Assembly (NCBI GenBank): GCA_902779455.1
Contig: CACZBS010000004.1
Span: 62,001-126,000, forward strand
Direction of reading: 5' to 3'
From: an uncultured Prevotellaceae bacterium
GTDB lineage: Bacteria; Bacteroidota; Bacteroidia; Bacteroidales; Bacteroidaceae
DNA length: 64,000 bases
The position numbers and the translations under genes are program-made. Of this stretch, positions 33,405 through 43,066 are shown piece after piece. How positions within the stretch are numbered: the first letter of the stretch is position 1; every line of letters begins with the position of its first letter. The notes under the pieces were generated by a model. It was not told where the DNA came from. It did no database searches and saw only the letters and a list, made by a program, of their open reading frames with translations.

Positions 33405-34997
33405 TTACTTCTTGGTCTCAGCGGCACACTGCTCGATGGGCAGACAACGCTTGTAGTTCTCGATGTAGCGGTTGAAACCTTCCACGTCGGCGGCTGTCGG
33501 AGCAATCGAGACACCGGTGTTGCCGGCAAAGACAACCTGCTCCAGATAGTCGGCCAGCGACAGCTTCTGGGGGTTGTTGACCAGATAGCCGGCCAGCAGG
33601 GCTATGCCCCAGGCGCCACCTTCGCCGGCTGTCTCCATCACGGAGATGGGCGAGCCGAGGGCTGCGGCGAGCATGCGCTGACCTACTCCGGCGGTCTTGA
33701 AGTAGCCGCCGTGGCCTGTGATGCGGTCGACCTTGACGTTCTCCTGCTTCAGCAGGATGTCGTTGCCGAACTTCAGCACGGCGATGGCACCATAGAGGTG
33801 AGCCCGCATGAAGTTGGCCAGGTTGAGCTTGTCGTTAGCAGAGCGCACGAAGAGGGGACGGCCGTCGGTAAGTCCCGTGACGGGCTCGCCGGAGACGTAG
33901 TTGAACGAGATGAGACCGCCACAGTCGGCGTCGCCCTCAAGGGCCTTGTTGAACAGACGGCCGTAGAGCTCGTTCATGTCGACGGGCACTCCGAGCAGCT
34001 GCTGGTACTCCTTGAAGAGCGAGACCCAGGCATTGATGTCTGAAGTGCAGTTGTTGCAGTGGACCATGGCGACGAGCGAGCCGTCGGGCGTGGTGACGAT
34101 GTCGATGGGCTCGTAGGGCTTCGAGAGCGGCTTCTCCAGCACGATCATCGAGAAGCTCGACGTGCCTGCCGAGACGTTGCCCGTGCGCTGCTTCACGGCG
34201 TTGGTAGCCACCATGCCGGTGCCGGCGTCGCCCTCGGGGGGACAGACGGGGATGCCAGCCTTCAGGTGACCGCTGACGTCGAGTTTCTTTGCACCCTCAG
34301 GTGTGAGGAAACCGGCGTTCTCACCAGCGTTGAGCGAGCGGGGCAGGATGTCCTTCAAGCTGTAGGGCAGGCCCTTGGCTGCAAGGATTTCGTCGAACTG
34401 GCGCACCATTCCGGCATCGTAGGTCTTGGTCTCGGGGTCGACGGGAATCATGCCCGAGGCATCGCCGACGCCGAGGACGAACTGGCCAGTGACCTGCCAG
34501 TGGACATAGCCTGCCAGCGTGGTCAGATACTTGATGTCATGGACGTGCTCCTCGTTGTCGAGGATGGCCTCATAGAGGTGCGAGATGCTCCAGCGCAGGG
34601 GGATGTTGTAATTGAACAGCTTCGACAGCTCAGCGGCAGCCTTGCCCGTGTTGGTATTGCGCCAGGTGCGGAAGGGCACCAGAATCTCCTGCTTCTCGTT
34701 GAAAGCCATGTAGCCATGCATCATGGCCGAGAAACCGATGGCGGCCAGCGTCTCGATCTCGCAATCATACTGCTTCAGGACGTCCTTACGCAACTCGGCG
34801 TAGCAGTCCTGAAGGCCGTACCAGATGGCCTCAATACTATAGGTCCAGAGTCCGTCGACGAGTTGGTTCTCCCACTCGTGAGAGCCCTGAGCGATGGGCT
34901 TGTTGTCCTGATCGATGAGAACGGCCTTGATGCGGGTCGAGCCAAACTCGATGCCGAGGATGGCCTTGCCTGATTCGATAATTTGTTTTGTTGTCAT
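33405..34997 (-). CDS. araB: L-ribulokinase (FGGY family, Bacteroidetes type)
   Basis: 530 residues. The FGGY kinase opening AILGIEFGSTRIKAVLID and the ATPase-side motifs (GHLKAGIPVCPPEGDAGTGMVA; GNVSAGTSSFSMIV; RITGHGGYFKTAGVGQRMLAAAL) are clear. Similar proteins are often annotated as xylulokinase; the araA/araD context makes L-ribulose the likely substrate, phosphorylated to L-ribulose 5-phosphate. It has its own promoter and terminator, so it is a single-gene unit within the locus. Confidence 0.9.
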   Translation of the reverse strand: MTTKQIIESGKAILGIEFGSTRIKAVLIDQDNKPIAQGSHEWENQLVDGLWTYSIEAIWYGLQDCYAELRKDVLKQYDCEIETLAAIGFSAMMHGYMAFNEKQEILVPFRTWRNTNTGKAAAELSKLFNYNIPLRWSISHLYEAILDNEEHVHDIKYLTTLAGYVHWQVTGQFVLGVGDASGMIPVDPETKTYDAGMVRQFDEILAAKGLPYSLKDILPRSLNAGENAGFLTPEGAKKLDVSGHLKAGIPVCPPEGDAGTGMVATNAVKQRTGNVSAGTSSFSMIVLEKPLSKPYEPIDIVTTPDGSLVAMVHCNNCTSDINAWVSLFKEYQQLLGVPVDMNELYGRLFNKALEGDADCGGLISFNYVSGEPVTGLTDGRPLFVRSANDKLNLANFMRAHLYGAIAVLKFGNDILLKQENVKVDRITGHGGYFKTAGVGQRMLAAALGSPISVMETAGEGGAWGIALLAGYLVNNPQKLSLADYLEQVVFAGNTGVSIAPTAADVEGFNRYIENYKRCLPIEQCAAETKK

Positions 34998-35046
34998 GGT
35001 TGTTTTATAAGTGTATAGTTGTTATTGGATTATATATTTCTGTGTG

Positions 35047-35054
35047 CAAAGATA
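35047..35054 (-). promoter_or_regulatory. Promoter -7 box TATCTTTG for araB
   Basis: Fits TAnnTTTG on the minus strand, about 49 bp before the araB ATG, in the 257-bp gap after the M16 gene. The rest of that gap shows nothing I could name; the M16 3' side has only weak hairpins. Confidence 0.7.
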
Positions 35055-35254
35055 CGAAAAAAAATGATAACTGCGAAATATTTGCAACAATTTCCCTTTC
35101 TGAACTCTTGATGTCGCACTTTTTCTTTTGGAATTGATGTCAAAGAGTAAAAAAACTGAAGTTATGACGTCTTGACACACAAAACGACGCTTTTCGTGGA
35201 GGTATTCACTTCAAACCTTTTGTGTGGGATTTTGATGATAGGATAGGCTTCTGA

Positions 35255-38137
35255 TTATCTGAGTATGTCGGCTTTCTTCAGTTCTATGATCTGGCCGTAG
35301 CGTGCAAGTTGTTGGAGGTCAAGCTGGCGCTTGTTGCCGATGATGAAGACGACGCGTGGCCGATGCTGGATGTGCTGCTCGTAGAACGTGGTCATGTCGG
35401 CCGCGGTCAGTGTGGGCACGAGGCGGGCCATGCTGCTGCGCGGGTCTTCGGTGTAGCCGTTATGGCGGTAGGTGGATACGAAGTTGGGGAGTTGACGGAA
35501 TGAGGGGTAGGAGTTGTTGATGTCGTTGAGCACCTCCTGGCGGGCCGTAGCCACATTGAGGTCGTTGACGGGCATCTGACCGATGAGCGAGTCGAGCACG
35601 GCCAGTGCCTGCATGGTCTTGTCGGCCTGAGTGCCAAGGTAGGCCAGGTAGCCCGACGGATAGTCGCGGTGTCGGGCACGGTTGGGCATAATATCCTGTC
35701 CGCCAGTGGAGTAGGCCATCGACCGAAACTCGCGAATCTCCTGGAACAGCAGTGATGACATGCCGCCGCCCATGTACTGGCTCCATAGTCGCAGCAGAGC
35801 CTCCTCGCGGTCGGTCAGGTCGGACTTTACATTGCCGAAGACGCCCACGTAGGTCTGGCGGGTGTCGGGCATGTCGTAGACGTAGACCAGGGGCTCGGTG
35901 TACTCCTGCAGCCGGAGGGCATTGTCGGGTGCCGGCTGATGTTCGTCCGGCCGTGGCAGATACTGCCGACAGAGCGCTGCCACCTGCTTTGCGGTCTGCT
36001 TGCCGCTGTAGAGCACGTCGCAGGGATACTGCCTCAGCTGGTTGAACAGTTGCAGCAGGTCGTCGCCCGTGAGTTGCTTCACCTCTTTTATGGTGGGCAT
36101 GCGCAGGTAGCTGGACTTGTCGCCCACCATGATTTTTTGCAGAACCATCTGGAACACGTCCTGATTCTCGCGCCCCATCTGCTTGTAGTTCATGCTGTAT
36201 TCGCTGCGCATTTCCTTGGTGGCTTCGTGGTCGGGCTTCAGTCGGGTGAGCACGTGGCGCAACAGCTCGAGCGACGCCACCAGATTGTGCTCGAAACCGT
36301 GTAGGGTGAGCATGAAGTAGTTGTCGGAACTCTGTGTGGTGAACGTGGTGCCTAAGCGTTGCCAAGCCTCACCCAGCTGATGCTTCGAGAGTGAGTCGGT
36401 GCCAAGTTCGTCAAGGTAGGCGTCGAGCAAGGACTGGAGCGGGTTCTGCCGTTCGCCCATATACCATTTCAGCGACAGGGTGAACAGGTCGTTAACCGGG
36501 TTCTCCACCCGATAGAGGGTGAAGGCACCGTCACGTGCGGTTTGGGCATCGTGGTCCAGGTCGACGAGCCTCGGTGTCCGGTCGTCCACGGGCAGCTGTT
36601 CCATCTGTTTGGCAAATTCTGACTGCTCCTTGGCATGGGGCGGCACGACAGCCTTGTAGTTAGGCTGCGACACCTTCTCCTTGGGATAGGAACCGAACTT
36701 CTTCACGCCGCGCAGGTAGGCGTCGGCCTTCAGGTAGCGGTTGGCTGCGGCCATCACGTCGGCCTTTGTGATGCGGAGCACGGACTCAATCTGAGCCAGG
36801 AATTCCTCCCACGTGCGACCTCTTGAGAAGACATCGCCCATGAGCGTGGCGCGGTCGGTGATGGTCTCCATGCCCTCCTCAACGTCGCGCAGCAGGTCTT
36901 GTCGGGCCAGTTCCAGCCGCTCATCGCTGAAGCGGCCCTGCTTCACCCTCTCAATCTGCTCCCAACAGAGGCACTCGGCCTTCTTCTTCGAACCGAAAGG
37001 AATCTTGGGGATGACCAGCAGACCGACGGCTCCCGCCTCGTTCATCGAGAAATTATCGCTGAGGGCGTAGGTCACCTTATGGGCCGTGCGCAGCGAGTCG
37101 AGCAGTCCCGTGCCGTTGTCGTTGCTGAGCAGCCGCATGGCCACCTGCAGGGCGCGGAAGTCGGGTGCCTCGTCGAGTGGGCCACGGAAGAGCAGGCCCA
37201 CGGCCTTCATGATGGGGATGTTCACCTTGAGGTCGAGCGTTTCGCAATTGAACGGTGCCAATGTCGCCGTCTGCTTGCGCACCACCTCGCCCTTGGGCAG
37301 CCGTCCGAAGGTTCGTTCCAACAGGGGCTCGATGCCCTCAGCCTGGAAGTCGCCACAGAGCATCAACCCCATGTTGCCCGCCACGTAATACGTGCGGAAG
37401 AACTCCTCCATATCGCTGAGACGCGGATTCTTCAGGCTCTCCGTGCTGCCGATGATGGGGTATTGGTAGGGATGCCCGCGGAAAGCGGTCGCCATCACGC
37501 GCTCTATCACGGGCGTAATCATGTTGTCGGATGCGCGGTTCTTTTCCTCGTAGACCGTTTCCAACTCGCCCTGAAACAAGCGGAACACGGGGTTCAGCAT
37601 GCGCTCGGAGTTGAGCCAGCACCACTGCTCAAGGTACTGCGGTGAAAAGGTGTTGTGATACTCCGTCACGTCATACGACGTCGAAGCATTCAGCGCTGAT
37701 CCGCCATATCGTGAAATGAGCCGGTCGAACTCGTTTGGGATGGCATAGTCGGCTGCCCGCTGACTCAGTCGGCTGATGTCCTGCTGTATGCTGAGGCGAC
37801 GGGCTTCGTCAGTGGTCTGCGACAGTTCGTTGTACTTCATCGAGATGGAGTCGAGCCACACCCGTTCAGCGGCATAGTCGACCGTGCCGATACGCTGTGT
37901 ACCCTTGAACAGCACGTGCTCCAGATAGTGGGCGATGCCCGTGTTCGGACAGTCCTTAGCCCCGGCCTTGACCACCAGTGCCCCGTAGACCTTGGGCTGC
38001 GAGTGGTCTTCGTTGAGCCACACGGTCAGGCCGTTGCTCAGCTTAAGCTGTTTCACCTCCAATGCCTTTGGCCGCTGAGCCTTAACGCTCAAGGCGCTAA
38101 GAGCGAGGAGCACGATGATAATACCTGTTTTGTTCAT
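35255..38137 (-). CDS. M16 family zinc metallopeptidase, double-domain, exported
   Basis: The start MNKTGIIIVLLALSALSVKAQ gives a signal peptide; an ATG 33 bp upstream adds residues before it. The mature ~940 residues contain two M16 halves. The first has the inverted zinc motif HxxEH in GIAHYLEHVLFKGT (about 70-83 of the precursor), with the distal Glu in LETVYEEKNRA. The second half is the usual inactive partner. It probably degrades peptides in the periplasm. It lies between araA and araB on the same strand, but a hairpin separates it from araA. Confidence 0.93.
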   Translation of the reverse strand: MNKTGIIIVLLALSALSVKAQRPKALEVKQLKLSNGLTVWLNEDHSQPKVYGALVVKAGAKDCPNTGIAHYLEHVLFKGTQRIGTVDYAAERVWLDSISMKYNELSQTTDEARRLSIQQDISRLSQRAADYAIPNEFDRLISRYGGSALNASTSYDVTEYHNTFSPQYLEQWCWLNSERMLNPVFRLFQGELETVYEEKNRASDNMITPVIERVMATAFRGHPYQYPIIGSTESLKNPRLSDMEEFFRTYYVAGNMGLMLCGDFQAEGIEPLLERTFGRLPKGEVVRKQTATLAPFNCETLDLKVNIPIMKAVGLLFRGPLDEAPDFRALQVAMRLLSNDNGTGLLDSLRTAHKVTYALSDNFSMNEAGAVGLLVIPKIPFGSKKKAECLCWEQIERVKQGRFSDERLELARQDLLRDVEEGMETITDRATLMGDVFSRGRTWEEFLAQIESVLRITKADVMAAANRYLKADAYLRGVKKFGSYPKEKVSQPNYKAVVPPHAKEQSEFAKQMEQLPVDDRTPRLVDLDHDAQTARDGAFTLYRVENPVNDLFTLSLKWYMGERQNPLQSLLDAYLDELGTDSLSKHQLGEAWQRLGTTFTTQSSDNYFMLTLHGFEHNLVASLELLRHVLTRLKPDHEATKEMRSEYSMNYKQMGRENQDVFQMVLQKIMVGDKSSYLRMPTIKEVKQLTGDDLLQLFNQLRQYPCDVLYSGKQTAKQVAALCRQYLPRPDEHQPAPDNALRLQEYTEPLVYVYDMPDTRQTYVGVFGNVKSDLTDREEALLRLWSQYMGGGMSSLLFQEIREFRSMAYSTGGQDIMPNRARHRDYPSGYLAYLGTQADKTMQALAVLDSLIGQMPVNDLNVATARQEVLNDINNSYPSFRQLPNFVSTYRHNGYTEDPRSSMARLVPTLTAADMTTFYEQHIQHRPRVVFIIGNKRQLDLQQLARYGQIIELKKADILR

Positions 38138-38157
38138 GCTCAGTATATTTAAAGAAT

Positions 38158-38185
38158 AAGGAGCAGTCATGGTCGGCTGCTCCTT
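38158..38185 (-). terminator. Hairpin after araA
   Basis: AAGGAGCAG and CTGCTCCTT form a perfect 9-bp stem with a 10-nt loop, 22 bp past the araA stop, followed on the minus strand by ATTCTTTAAAT. It probably ends or attenuates the araA transcript before the M16 gene. Confidence 0.65.
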
Positions 38186-38207
38186 CGGGTTGTCAGTTGT
38201 CAGATAA

Positions 38208-39746
38208 CTACTTCAGGGCCTTGTTGAGCATGAAGTAGACCTCGTTGTTGCGGAGGGTCTGCTTGAACTCATATGTCTTCGTGTCCTTGTTGATTTTGAC
38301 ATACTCGATGCCAAGCATCTCAGCGAAGTCCTCCCAGTACTCCTCGGTGATGTCGTAGGAGAAGGCTGAGTGGTGCGTACCACCGGCCAGAATCCATGCG
38401 CCGGCACCAATCTCGAACGTGGGCTGGGGCACCCAGAGTGCCGATGCCACAGGCAGGTTGGGCATGGGCTTCGGCTCGATGCACTCCACCTCCTGCGAGA
38501 TCAGACGGAAGCGGTTGCCCAGGTCGACGACGGTGGCCTTGATGCCACGGCCAGTCTTCGAGGTGAAGACGAGACGGGCGGTCTGCTGCTTGCGGATGCC
38601 GATGCCGAGGAAGTGAACCTCCAGCTTGGGTTTGTCGACGGCGATGAGGGGGCAGACCTCGAGCATGTGGCTCTGCAGGCAGCTGGAGCGGTCACCGGCG
38701 AAGTTCAGCGTGTAGTCCTCGAGGAAAGAGCAGCCCGTGGGCAGACCCTGCGAGATGACCCACAGCGTGCGGTAGAGGCAGGCCGTCTTCCAGTCGCCCT
38801 CGGCACCGAAGCCGTAGCCTTCTTCCATGAGGCGCTGCGAGGCGAGGCCGGGAATCTGGTCGAAGCCGCAGAAGTCGGGTGCGTCGATATCGGCGTCGCC
38901 AAGGTCGTCGAAGTTGGTGGTGAAGGCCGTGGCGCCCTCATCCTTCAGCACGCGGCGCAGGGCAATCTCAGCCTTGGCGGCGTTGTGCACCTTCTCCCAG
39001 TAGACCTGCTCGCCCGACTCGTCGATTTTGATGGTGTAGAGCTTCTTGTACTCTTCGACGAGTTCGTCGGCTTCCTTGTCAGTCACCTTCTTGAAATAGT
39101 CCATCAGGCTGGAGACAGGATAGTAGTCGACATGATAGCCCAGACGCTGCTCGAACTCGACACGGTCGCCGTCGGTGACAGCTACGTTGTTCATGTTCAT
39201 ACCGAACATCAGGCAGCGCACGTTGTGAGCATCAGCCACACCGGCAGCCACGCGGGCCCAGACGGCAATCTGCTTCTGTGCCTGCTCGTCCTTCCAGTAG
39301 CCGCAGACCACCTTGCGAGCCACACGCATGCGGGTGCAGATGTGTCCGAACTCGATGTCGCCGTGGGCCGACTGGTTCAGGTTCATGAAGTCCATGTCCA
39401 TCGTCTCCCAGGGGATTTCGGCATTGTACTGTGTGTGGAAGTGGAGCAGAGGCTTCTGCAGGGCCTGCAGACCCTTGATCCACATCTTGGCGGGCGAGAA
39501 GGTGTGCATCCATGTGATGATGCCCACGCACTTCTCCTCGTTGTTGGCAGCCTTCATCACGGCCTCGACCTCCTTCGACGAGTTGGCCGTGCCCTTATAT
39601 ACGATCTTGATAGGAATGATACCGCTGTTGTTCAGTCCTTCGACCATTTCCTTCGAATGACCGTCAACGGCTACGACTGCATCACCTCCATAGAGCAACT
39701 GTGCACCAGTCACCCACCAAATCTCTAAATTGTCAAATGCTTTCAT
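38208..39746 (-). CDS. araA: L-arabinose isomerase
   Basis: 512 residues. AraA converts L-arabinose to L-ribulose, using Mn2+. Recognisable segments are EIWWVTGAQLLYGGDAV at the N-terminus, HTFSPAKMWIKGLQALQKPLLHFHTQYN, NLNQSAHGDIEFGHI, CSFLEDYTLNF and the late WILAGGTHHSAFS with the metal-binding His. Length is normal. It follows araD by 49 bp. Confidence 0.98.
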   Translation of the reverse strand: MKAFDNLEIWWVTGAQLLYGGDAVVAVDGHSKEMVEGLNNSGIIPIKIVYKGTANSSKEVEAVMKAANNEEKCVGIITWMHTFSPAKMWIKGLQALQKPLLHFHTQYNAEIPWETMDMDFMNLNQSAHGDIEFGHICTRMRVARKVVCGYWKDEQAQKQIAVWARVAAGVADAHNVRCLMFGMNMNNVAVTDGDRVEFEQRLGYHVDYYPVSSLMDYFKKVTDKEADELVEEYKKLYTIKIDESGEQVYWEKVHNAAKAEIALRRVLKDEGATAFTTNFDDLGDADIDAPDFCGFDQIPGLASQRLMEEGYGFGAEGDWKTACLYRTLWVISQGLPTGCSFLEDYTLNFAGDRSSCLQSHMLEVCPLIAVDKPKLEVHFLGIGIRKQQTARLVFTSKTGRGIKATVVDLGNRFRLISQEVECIEPKPMPNLPVASALWVPQPTFEIGAGAWILAGGTHHSAFSYDITEEYWEDFAEMLGIEYVKINKDTKTYEFKQTLRNNEVYFMLNKALK

Positions 39747-39795
39747 TGTCTTGAGTTTTTAAGTTTTTAAGATATTAAGTTATATGATATATGTT

Positions 39796-40506
39796 TTAGT
39801 GCTTCTGTCCCTTCTGGCCGTAGTAGGCGTTAGGGCCATGCTTGCGCATGTAGTGCTTCTCGACAAGCAGCGGGTTCATCGTCGTGTTGGGGTTGACGGC
39901 GAAGGAGACGAAGGCCATCTTGGCGCACTGCTCCATCACCTTGGCATTGTAGACGGCGTTGTCAGGCGACGTGCCCCACGAGAACGGGCCGTGGTTTTTC
40001 ACCAGCACACCAGGGGTGTGGTCCGGATTGATCTTCCGACGGTTCAGGAATTCGTCGACGATGACGTTGCCCGTCTCCAGCTCATACTGTCCCTTCACTT
40101 CAGCCTCAGTCATGTCGCGCGTGCAGGGAATGTCCTGATAGAAGTAGTCGGCATGTGTGGTGCCGATGTTGGGAATGTCGCGGCCAGCCTGGGCAAAAGC
40201 CGTGGCATAGGTGGAGTGGGTGTGGACGACACCCTGGATGTTGGGGAATGCCTTATATAATATAAGGTGTGTGGGGGTGTCGCTCGAAGGGTTGAGGTCG
40301 CCCTCGACGACCTTGCCGCTCTCGAGGTCAACGACAACCATGTCGTCAGCCTTCATCTCGTCGTAGCTGACACCGCTGGGCTTTATGACAACGAGGCCAC
40401 GCTCGCGGTCGATGCCTGAGACGTTGCCCCATGTGAAGATGACCAGTCCCTGCTTGACAAGGTCAAGATTGGCACGGAATACTTTCTGTTTGAGTTCTTC
40501 TAACAT
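39796..40506 (-). CDS. araD: L-ribulose-5-phosphate 4-epimerase
   Basis: 236 residues of the class II aldolase/epimerase fold. The reaction gives D-xylulose 5-phosphate. Substrate and zinc motifs are [33 protein letters not shown], the zinc His pair in VVHTHSTYA, and KNHGPFSWG. It follows the regulator gene by 22 bp. Confidence 0.97.
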   Translation of the reverse strand: MLEELKQKVFRANLDLVKQGLVIFTWGNVSGIDRERGLVVIKPSGVSYDEMKADDMVVVDLESGKVVEGDLNPSSDTPTHLILYKAFPNIQGVVHTHSTYATAFAQAGRDIPNIGTTHADYFYQDIPCTRDMTEAEVKGQYELETGNVIVDEFLNRRKINPDHTPGVLVKNHGPFSWGTSPDNAVYNAKVMEQCAKMAFVSFAVNPNTTMNPLLVEKHYMRKHGPNAYYGQKGQKH

Positions 40507-40528
40507 AGTAATAGTGTGTTTTGGTTAT

Positions 40529-41203
40529 TTATAGTTTGAAGTTCGGATCCTCTTTATAGGCCTTCCGATTGAAGCGGAAGAGCGCAGCACCGCGTTTCGA
40601 CGAGGTCTTGTCGATGAGTTCGGTCTTCTCAATGAAGTCCATGTCCTTGATGCGCTTGCGGAAGTTGCGCTTGTCGACTTCCTCACCAAGCACGGCTTCA
40701 TAGAGGTGCTGCAGTTGAGTGAGGGTGAAGAGCGGAGGCAACAGCCGGAAGCTGATGGGCTCGGACTTGATCTTCTGCCTCATCTTGCTCAACGCCATGG
40801 CCACCATCTCGTTGTGGTCGGAATAGAGCTGCGGCACATGGTTGACGTCGACCCACTCCAGCCCGTACTGCGCACGCAGCTTCTCGTCGTAGTCGGCAAC
40901 GTTGATAAGTGCGTAGTAGGCAATCGAAATGACGCGTTCGCCAGGGTCGCGGTCGACGGCTCCGAAAGCTCCCAGCTGGCGCATATAGAGCCGCTGCATG
41001 CCTGTGAGCTCTTGCAGGGTGCGTTCTGCTGCCTGGTCGATGCTCTCGTTGGTGCCGACGAATCCACCGTAGAGGCTCCATTGTCCTCGTCCGGGATCCA
41101 TCTGGCGTCGGCCGATGAGAATCTTCAGCTGACCTTCGTCGAAGCCAAAGATGATGACATCGACCGACACCCAGACTTTCGCGTGTTCACTATAGAAGTT
41201 CAT
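40529..41203 (-). CDS. araR: Nudix-fold arabinose regulator AraR
   Basis: 224 residues from MNFYSEHAKVWVS; an in-frame ATG at 41224 adds seven repeat-encoded residues (MNYELRI). The N-terminal Nudix domain has a decayed Nudix box: GFVGTNESIDQAAERTLQELTG, where the REuxEE core is RTLQEL, so hydrolysis is unlikely. The C-terminal part (about 140-224, FTLTQLQHLYEAVLG ... KRNFRKRIKDMDFI) is the winged helix of the NrtR/AraR group. In Bacteroides thetaiotaomicron such a protein represses arabinose genes and is released by L-arabinose. Its place between symporter and araD supports the same role. Confidence 0.92.
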   Translation of the reverse strand: MNFYSEHAKVWVSVDVIIFGFDEGQLKILIGRRQMDPGRGQWSLYGGFVGTNESIDQAAERTLQELTGMQRLYMRQLGAFGAVDRDPGERVISIAYYALINVADYDEKLRAQYGLEWVDVNHVPQLYSDHNEMVAMALSKMRQKIKSEPISFRLLPPLFTLTQLQHLYEAVLGEEVDKRNFRKRIKDMDFIEKTELIDKTSSKRGAALFRFNRKAYKEDPNFKL

Positions 41204-41268
41204 AATTCGCAGTTCGTAGTTCATAGTTCATAATGCGCAGTTCGACTATGAACTTTGCACTATGAACT
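41197..41268. repeat. Direct and inverted AGTTCATA repeats at the araR start
   Basis: AGTTCATA occurs at 41197, 41218 and 41225, and its complement TATGAACT at 41247 and 41261. The block fills the gap between the symporter and araR, and its copies supply three ATG codons reading into araR. The outer copies can pair (CATAGTTCATA with CTATGAACTATG) to form a hairpin. Confidence 0.8.
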
Positions 41269-41281
41269 ATGTACTGTATTA

Positions 41282-43027
41282 TTACCAGAAGTAGGCATAG
41301 AAGCAGGCGCAGAGACCGATGACAACGAGTGTGCCGACGATGTCCCAGACGCCCCAGCTCTCGCGGATGCTCTTCTTGAAGTCAGCCGAGAAGGTGATGG
41401 CATCGACCTGTGCCTTCGAGGGAGCAGGCGTGAAGCAGCTCACCACGACCATCAGCACGATGATGAACACCAGGAGCCAGCACTCGAAGATGAGCCAGTT
41501 GGTCTGCCAGAACCATGAGGTGGCATCCCAGAAACCGCCTTCCATCACGGCCTTGCCCGAGTCGGTGATGACGTTGGTCACCAGACGCAACATGCCGATG
41601 CAGAAGCCGCCGATGAGACCCCATTCGCCAGCCTTCGGGGTGATCTTCTTCGAGAAGATACCGAGCGTGAAGACGGCCACCATGGCGGGAGCAATCAGCG
41701 ACTGGATGTCCTGCAGGTATGAGTAGAGGTTGCCCATGTTCATCATGATAGGCATCCAGGCCAGACCCAGCAGCACGACGACGACCGTGGCCATACGGCC
41801 TACGAAGACGTAGTGAGCCTCCGACTTGCCCTTCTTCATGGGCTTGTAGAAGTCCTCGGTGAAGAGCGTGGCGCATGAGTTGAAGAAGGCGGCCAGCGAA
41901 GCGACGAGAGCGCAGACGAAGCCGATGGTGACGATGCCCTTGATGCCGGCAGGCAGGATGTTCTTCACCATCATGGCGAAGGCGCCGTCAGTCGACTCGT
42001 GGTTGGTGATGTCCATCTCGATGCCGCTGCCCGTCTTGAGCGAAAGTGCATAGGCAATCATACCCGGGATGAGGAACATGAAGCAGGGCAGGATCTTGAA
42101 GAAGCCGGCAGCGATGGTGCCGCGGCGGGCGCGCTTGATGACCTCGGCGTTGTCCTCGCCAGGCACCTGTCCGAGCACACGCTGAACGATGTGCTGGTCA
42201 GTACACCAGTACCAGAAGCCGATGATCGATGCGCCAAGGAAGACGACGTAGCCCGGGAATTGGGGATACATCGGGTCGGCAGGGTCGGTGTGGAACATGT
42301 GGGTGGTGCCGAAGCCGTCGTGAGCGGCGTTGCAGGCTGCCATCATGTTGGCCCAACCCTGGGTGATGCTGCCGTCGCCGAGAGTCGAGAGACCCAGGAA
42401 CAGGACGAGGAACGAACCGATAATAAGAATAGGTGTCTGGATGCTGGAGAGCGTCATCACACCCTTCATGCCGCCAAAGACGGTGAAGACGGCCGTGATG
42501 GCAATCAGGCCAATGGCGCCATACCAGAAGGGAATGCCGAGCAGATACTTGAAGAAGATACCACCCGTGAAAGCCGTCACAGAGACCTTCGTCAGCACGT
42601 AGGCCACCAGCGTGATGATCGACAGCCACGAGCCCGTGCGCTGGGTGTAGCGGAACTTCAGGAAGTCGGGCATGGTGATGATCTTGCCCATCTTGTTGAT
42701 GAGCAGCTGATAGAAGGGGACGAAGAGCCAGCCGAGGATGAGGATCATCCAGCCCTGCATCTCCCAGTGGGCCATGCCCACGCCGTCCTTGGCGCCCGTG
42801 CCGGCGAGGCCGACGAGGTGCTCCGATCCGATGTTGGCGGCGAAGATGGCCATACCAATCACATACCAGGGCTCGCCCTTACCAAAGAGGTAAGCCGACG
42901 AGTCTTCGCCCTTCTGGGCTTTCCTGTCTTTCCAAATGGCATACCACACGGCTGCCACCACTCCGCAAAGGCCGAGGGCGAGAACCACCCAGTCGAGCCA
43001 GATAAATTCATGTGAACTCCAATTCAT
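41282..43027 (-). CDS. Sodium/sugar symporter (SSS family), likely arabinose
   Basis: 581 residues, about fourteen membrane spans. The SSS signatures are present: GSEHLVGLAGTGAKDG, GYVVFLGASIIGFWYWCTDQHIVQRVLG, and GIVTIGFVCALVASLAAFFNSCATLF. The position between the aldose epimerase and araR points to L-arabinose import with Na+. The corresponding gene in Bacteroides is called araP by some authors. No promoter is seen in the 39 bp before it, so it is read from the epimerase promoter. Confidence 0.93.
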   Translation of the reverse strand: MNWSSHEFIWLDWVVLALGLCGVVAAVWYAIWKDRKAQKGEDSSAYLFGKGEPWYVIGMAIFAANIGSEHLVGLAGTGAKDGVGMAHWEMQGWMILILGWLFVPFYQLLINKMGKIITMPDFLKFRYTQRTGSWLSIITLVAYVLTKVSVTAFTGGIFFKYLLGIPFWYGAIGLIAITAVFTVFGGMKGVMTLSSIQTPILIIGSFLVLFLGLSTLGDGSITQGWANMMAACNAAHDGFGTTHMFHTDPADPMYPQFPGYVVFLGASIIGFWYWCTDQHIVQRVLGQVPGEDNAEVIKRARRGTIAAGFFKILPCFMFLIPGMIAYALSLKTGSGIEMDITNHESTDGAFAMMVKNILPAGIKGIVTIGFVCALVASLAAFFNSCATLFTEDFYKPMKKGKSEAHYVFVGRMATVVVVLLGLAWMPIMMNMGNLYSYLQDIQSLIAPAMVAVFTLGIFSKKITPKAGEWGLIGGFCIGMLRLVTNVITDSGKAVMEGGFWDATSWFWQTNWLIFECWLLVFIIVLMVVVSCFTPAPSKAQVDAITFSADFKKSIRESWGVWDIVGTLVVIGLCACFYAYFW

Positions 43028-43066
43028 TGTTTTATTTCAGTAAGATTGTCTTGTTATTATAGTTTG

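Noticed and set aside
38370-39728. 452-codon open frame on the + strand opposite araA
   Set aside because: It is the shadow of the araA codon pattern; His/Asp/Leu/Val-rich with no recognisable motif.
41999-43015. 338-codon open frame opposite the sodium/sugar symporter
   Set aside because: Antisense to a well-defined SSS transporter; low-complexity charged translation.
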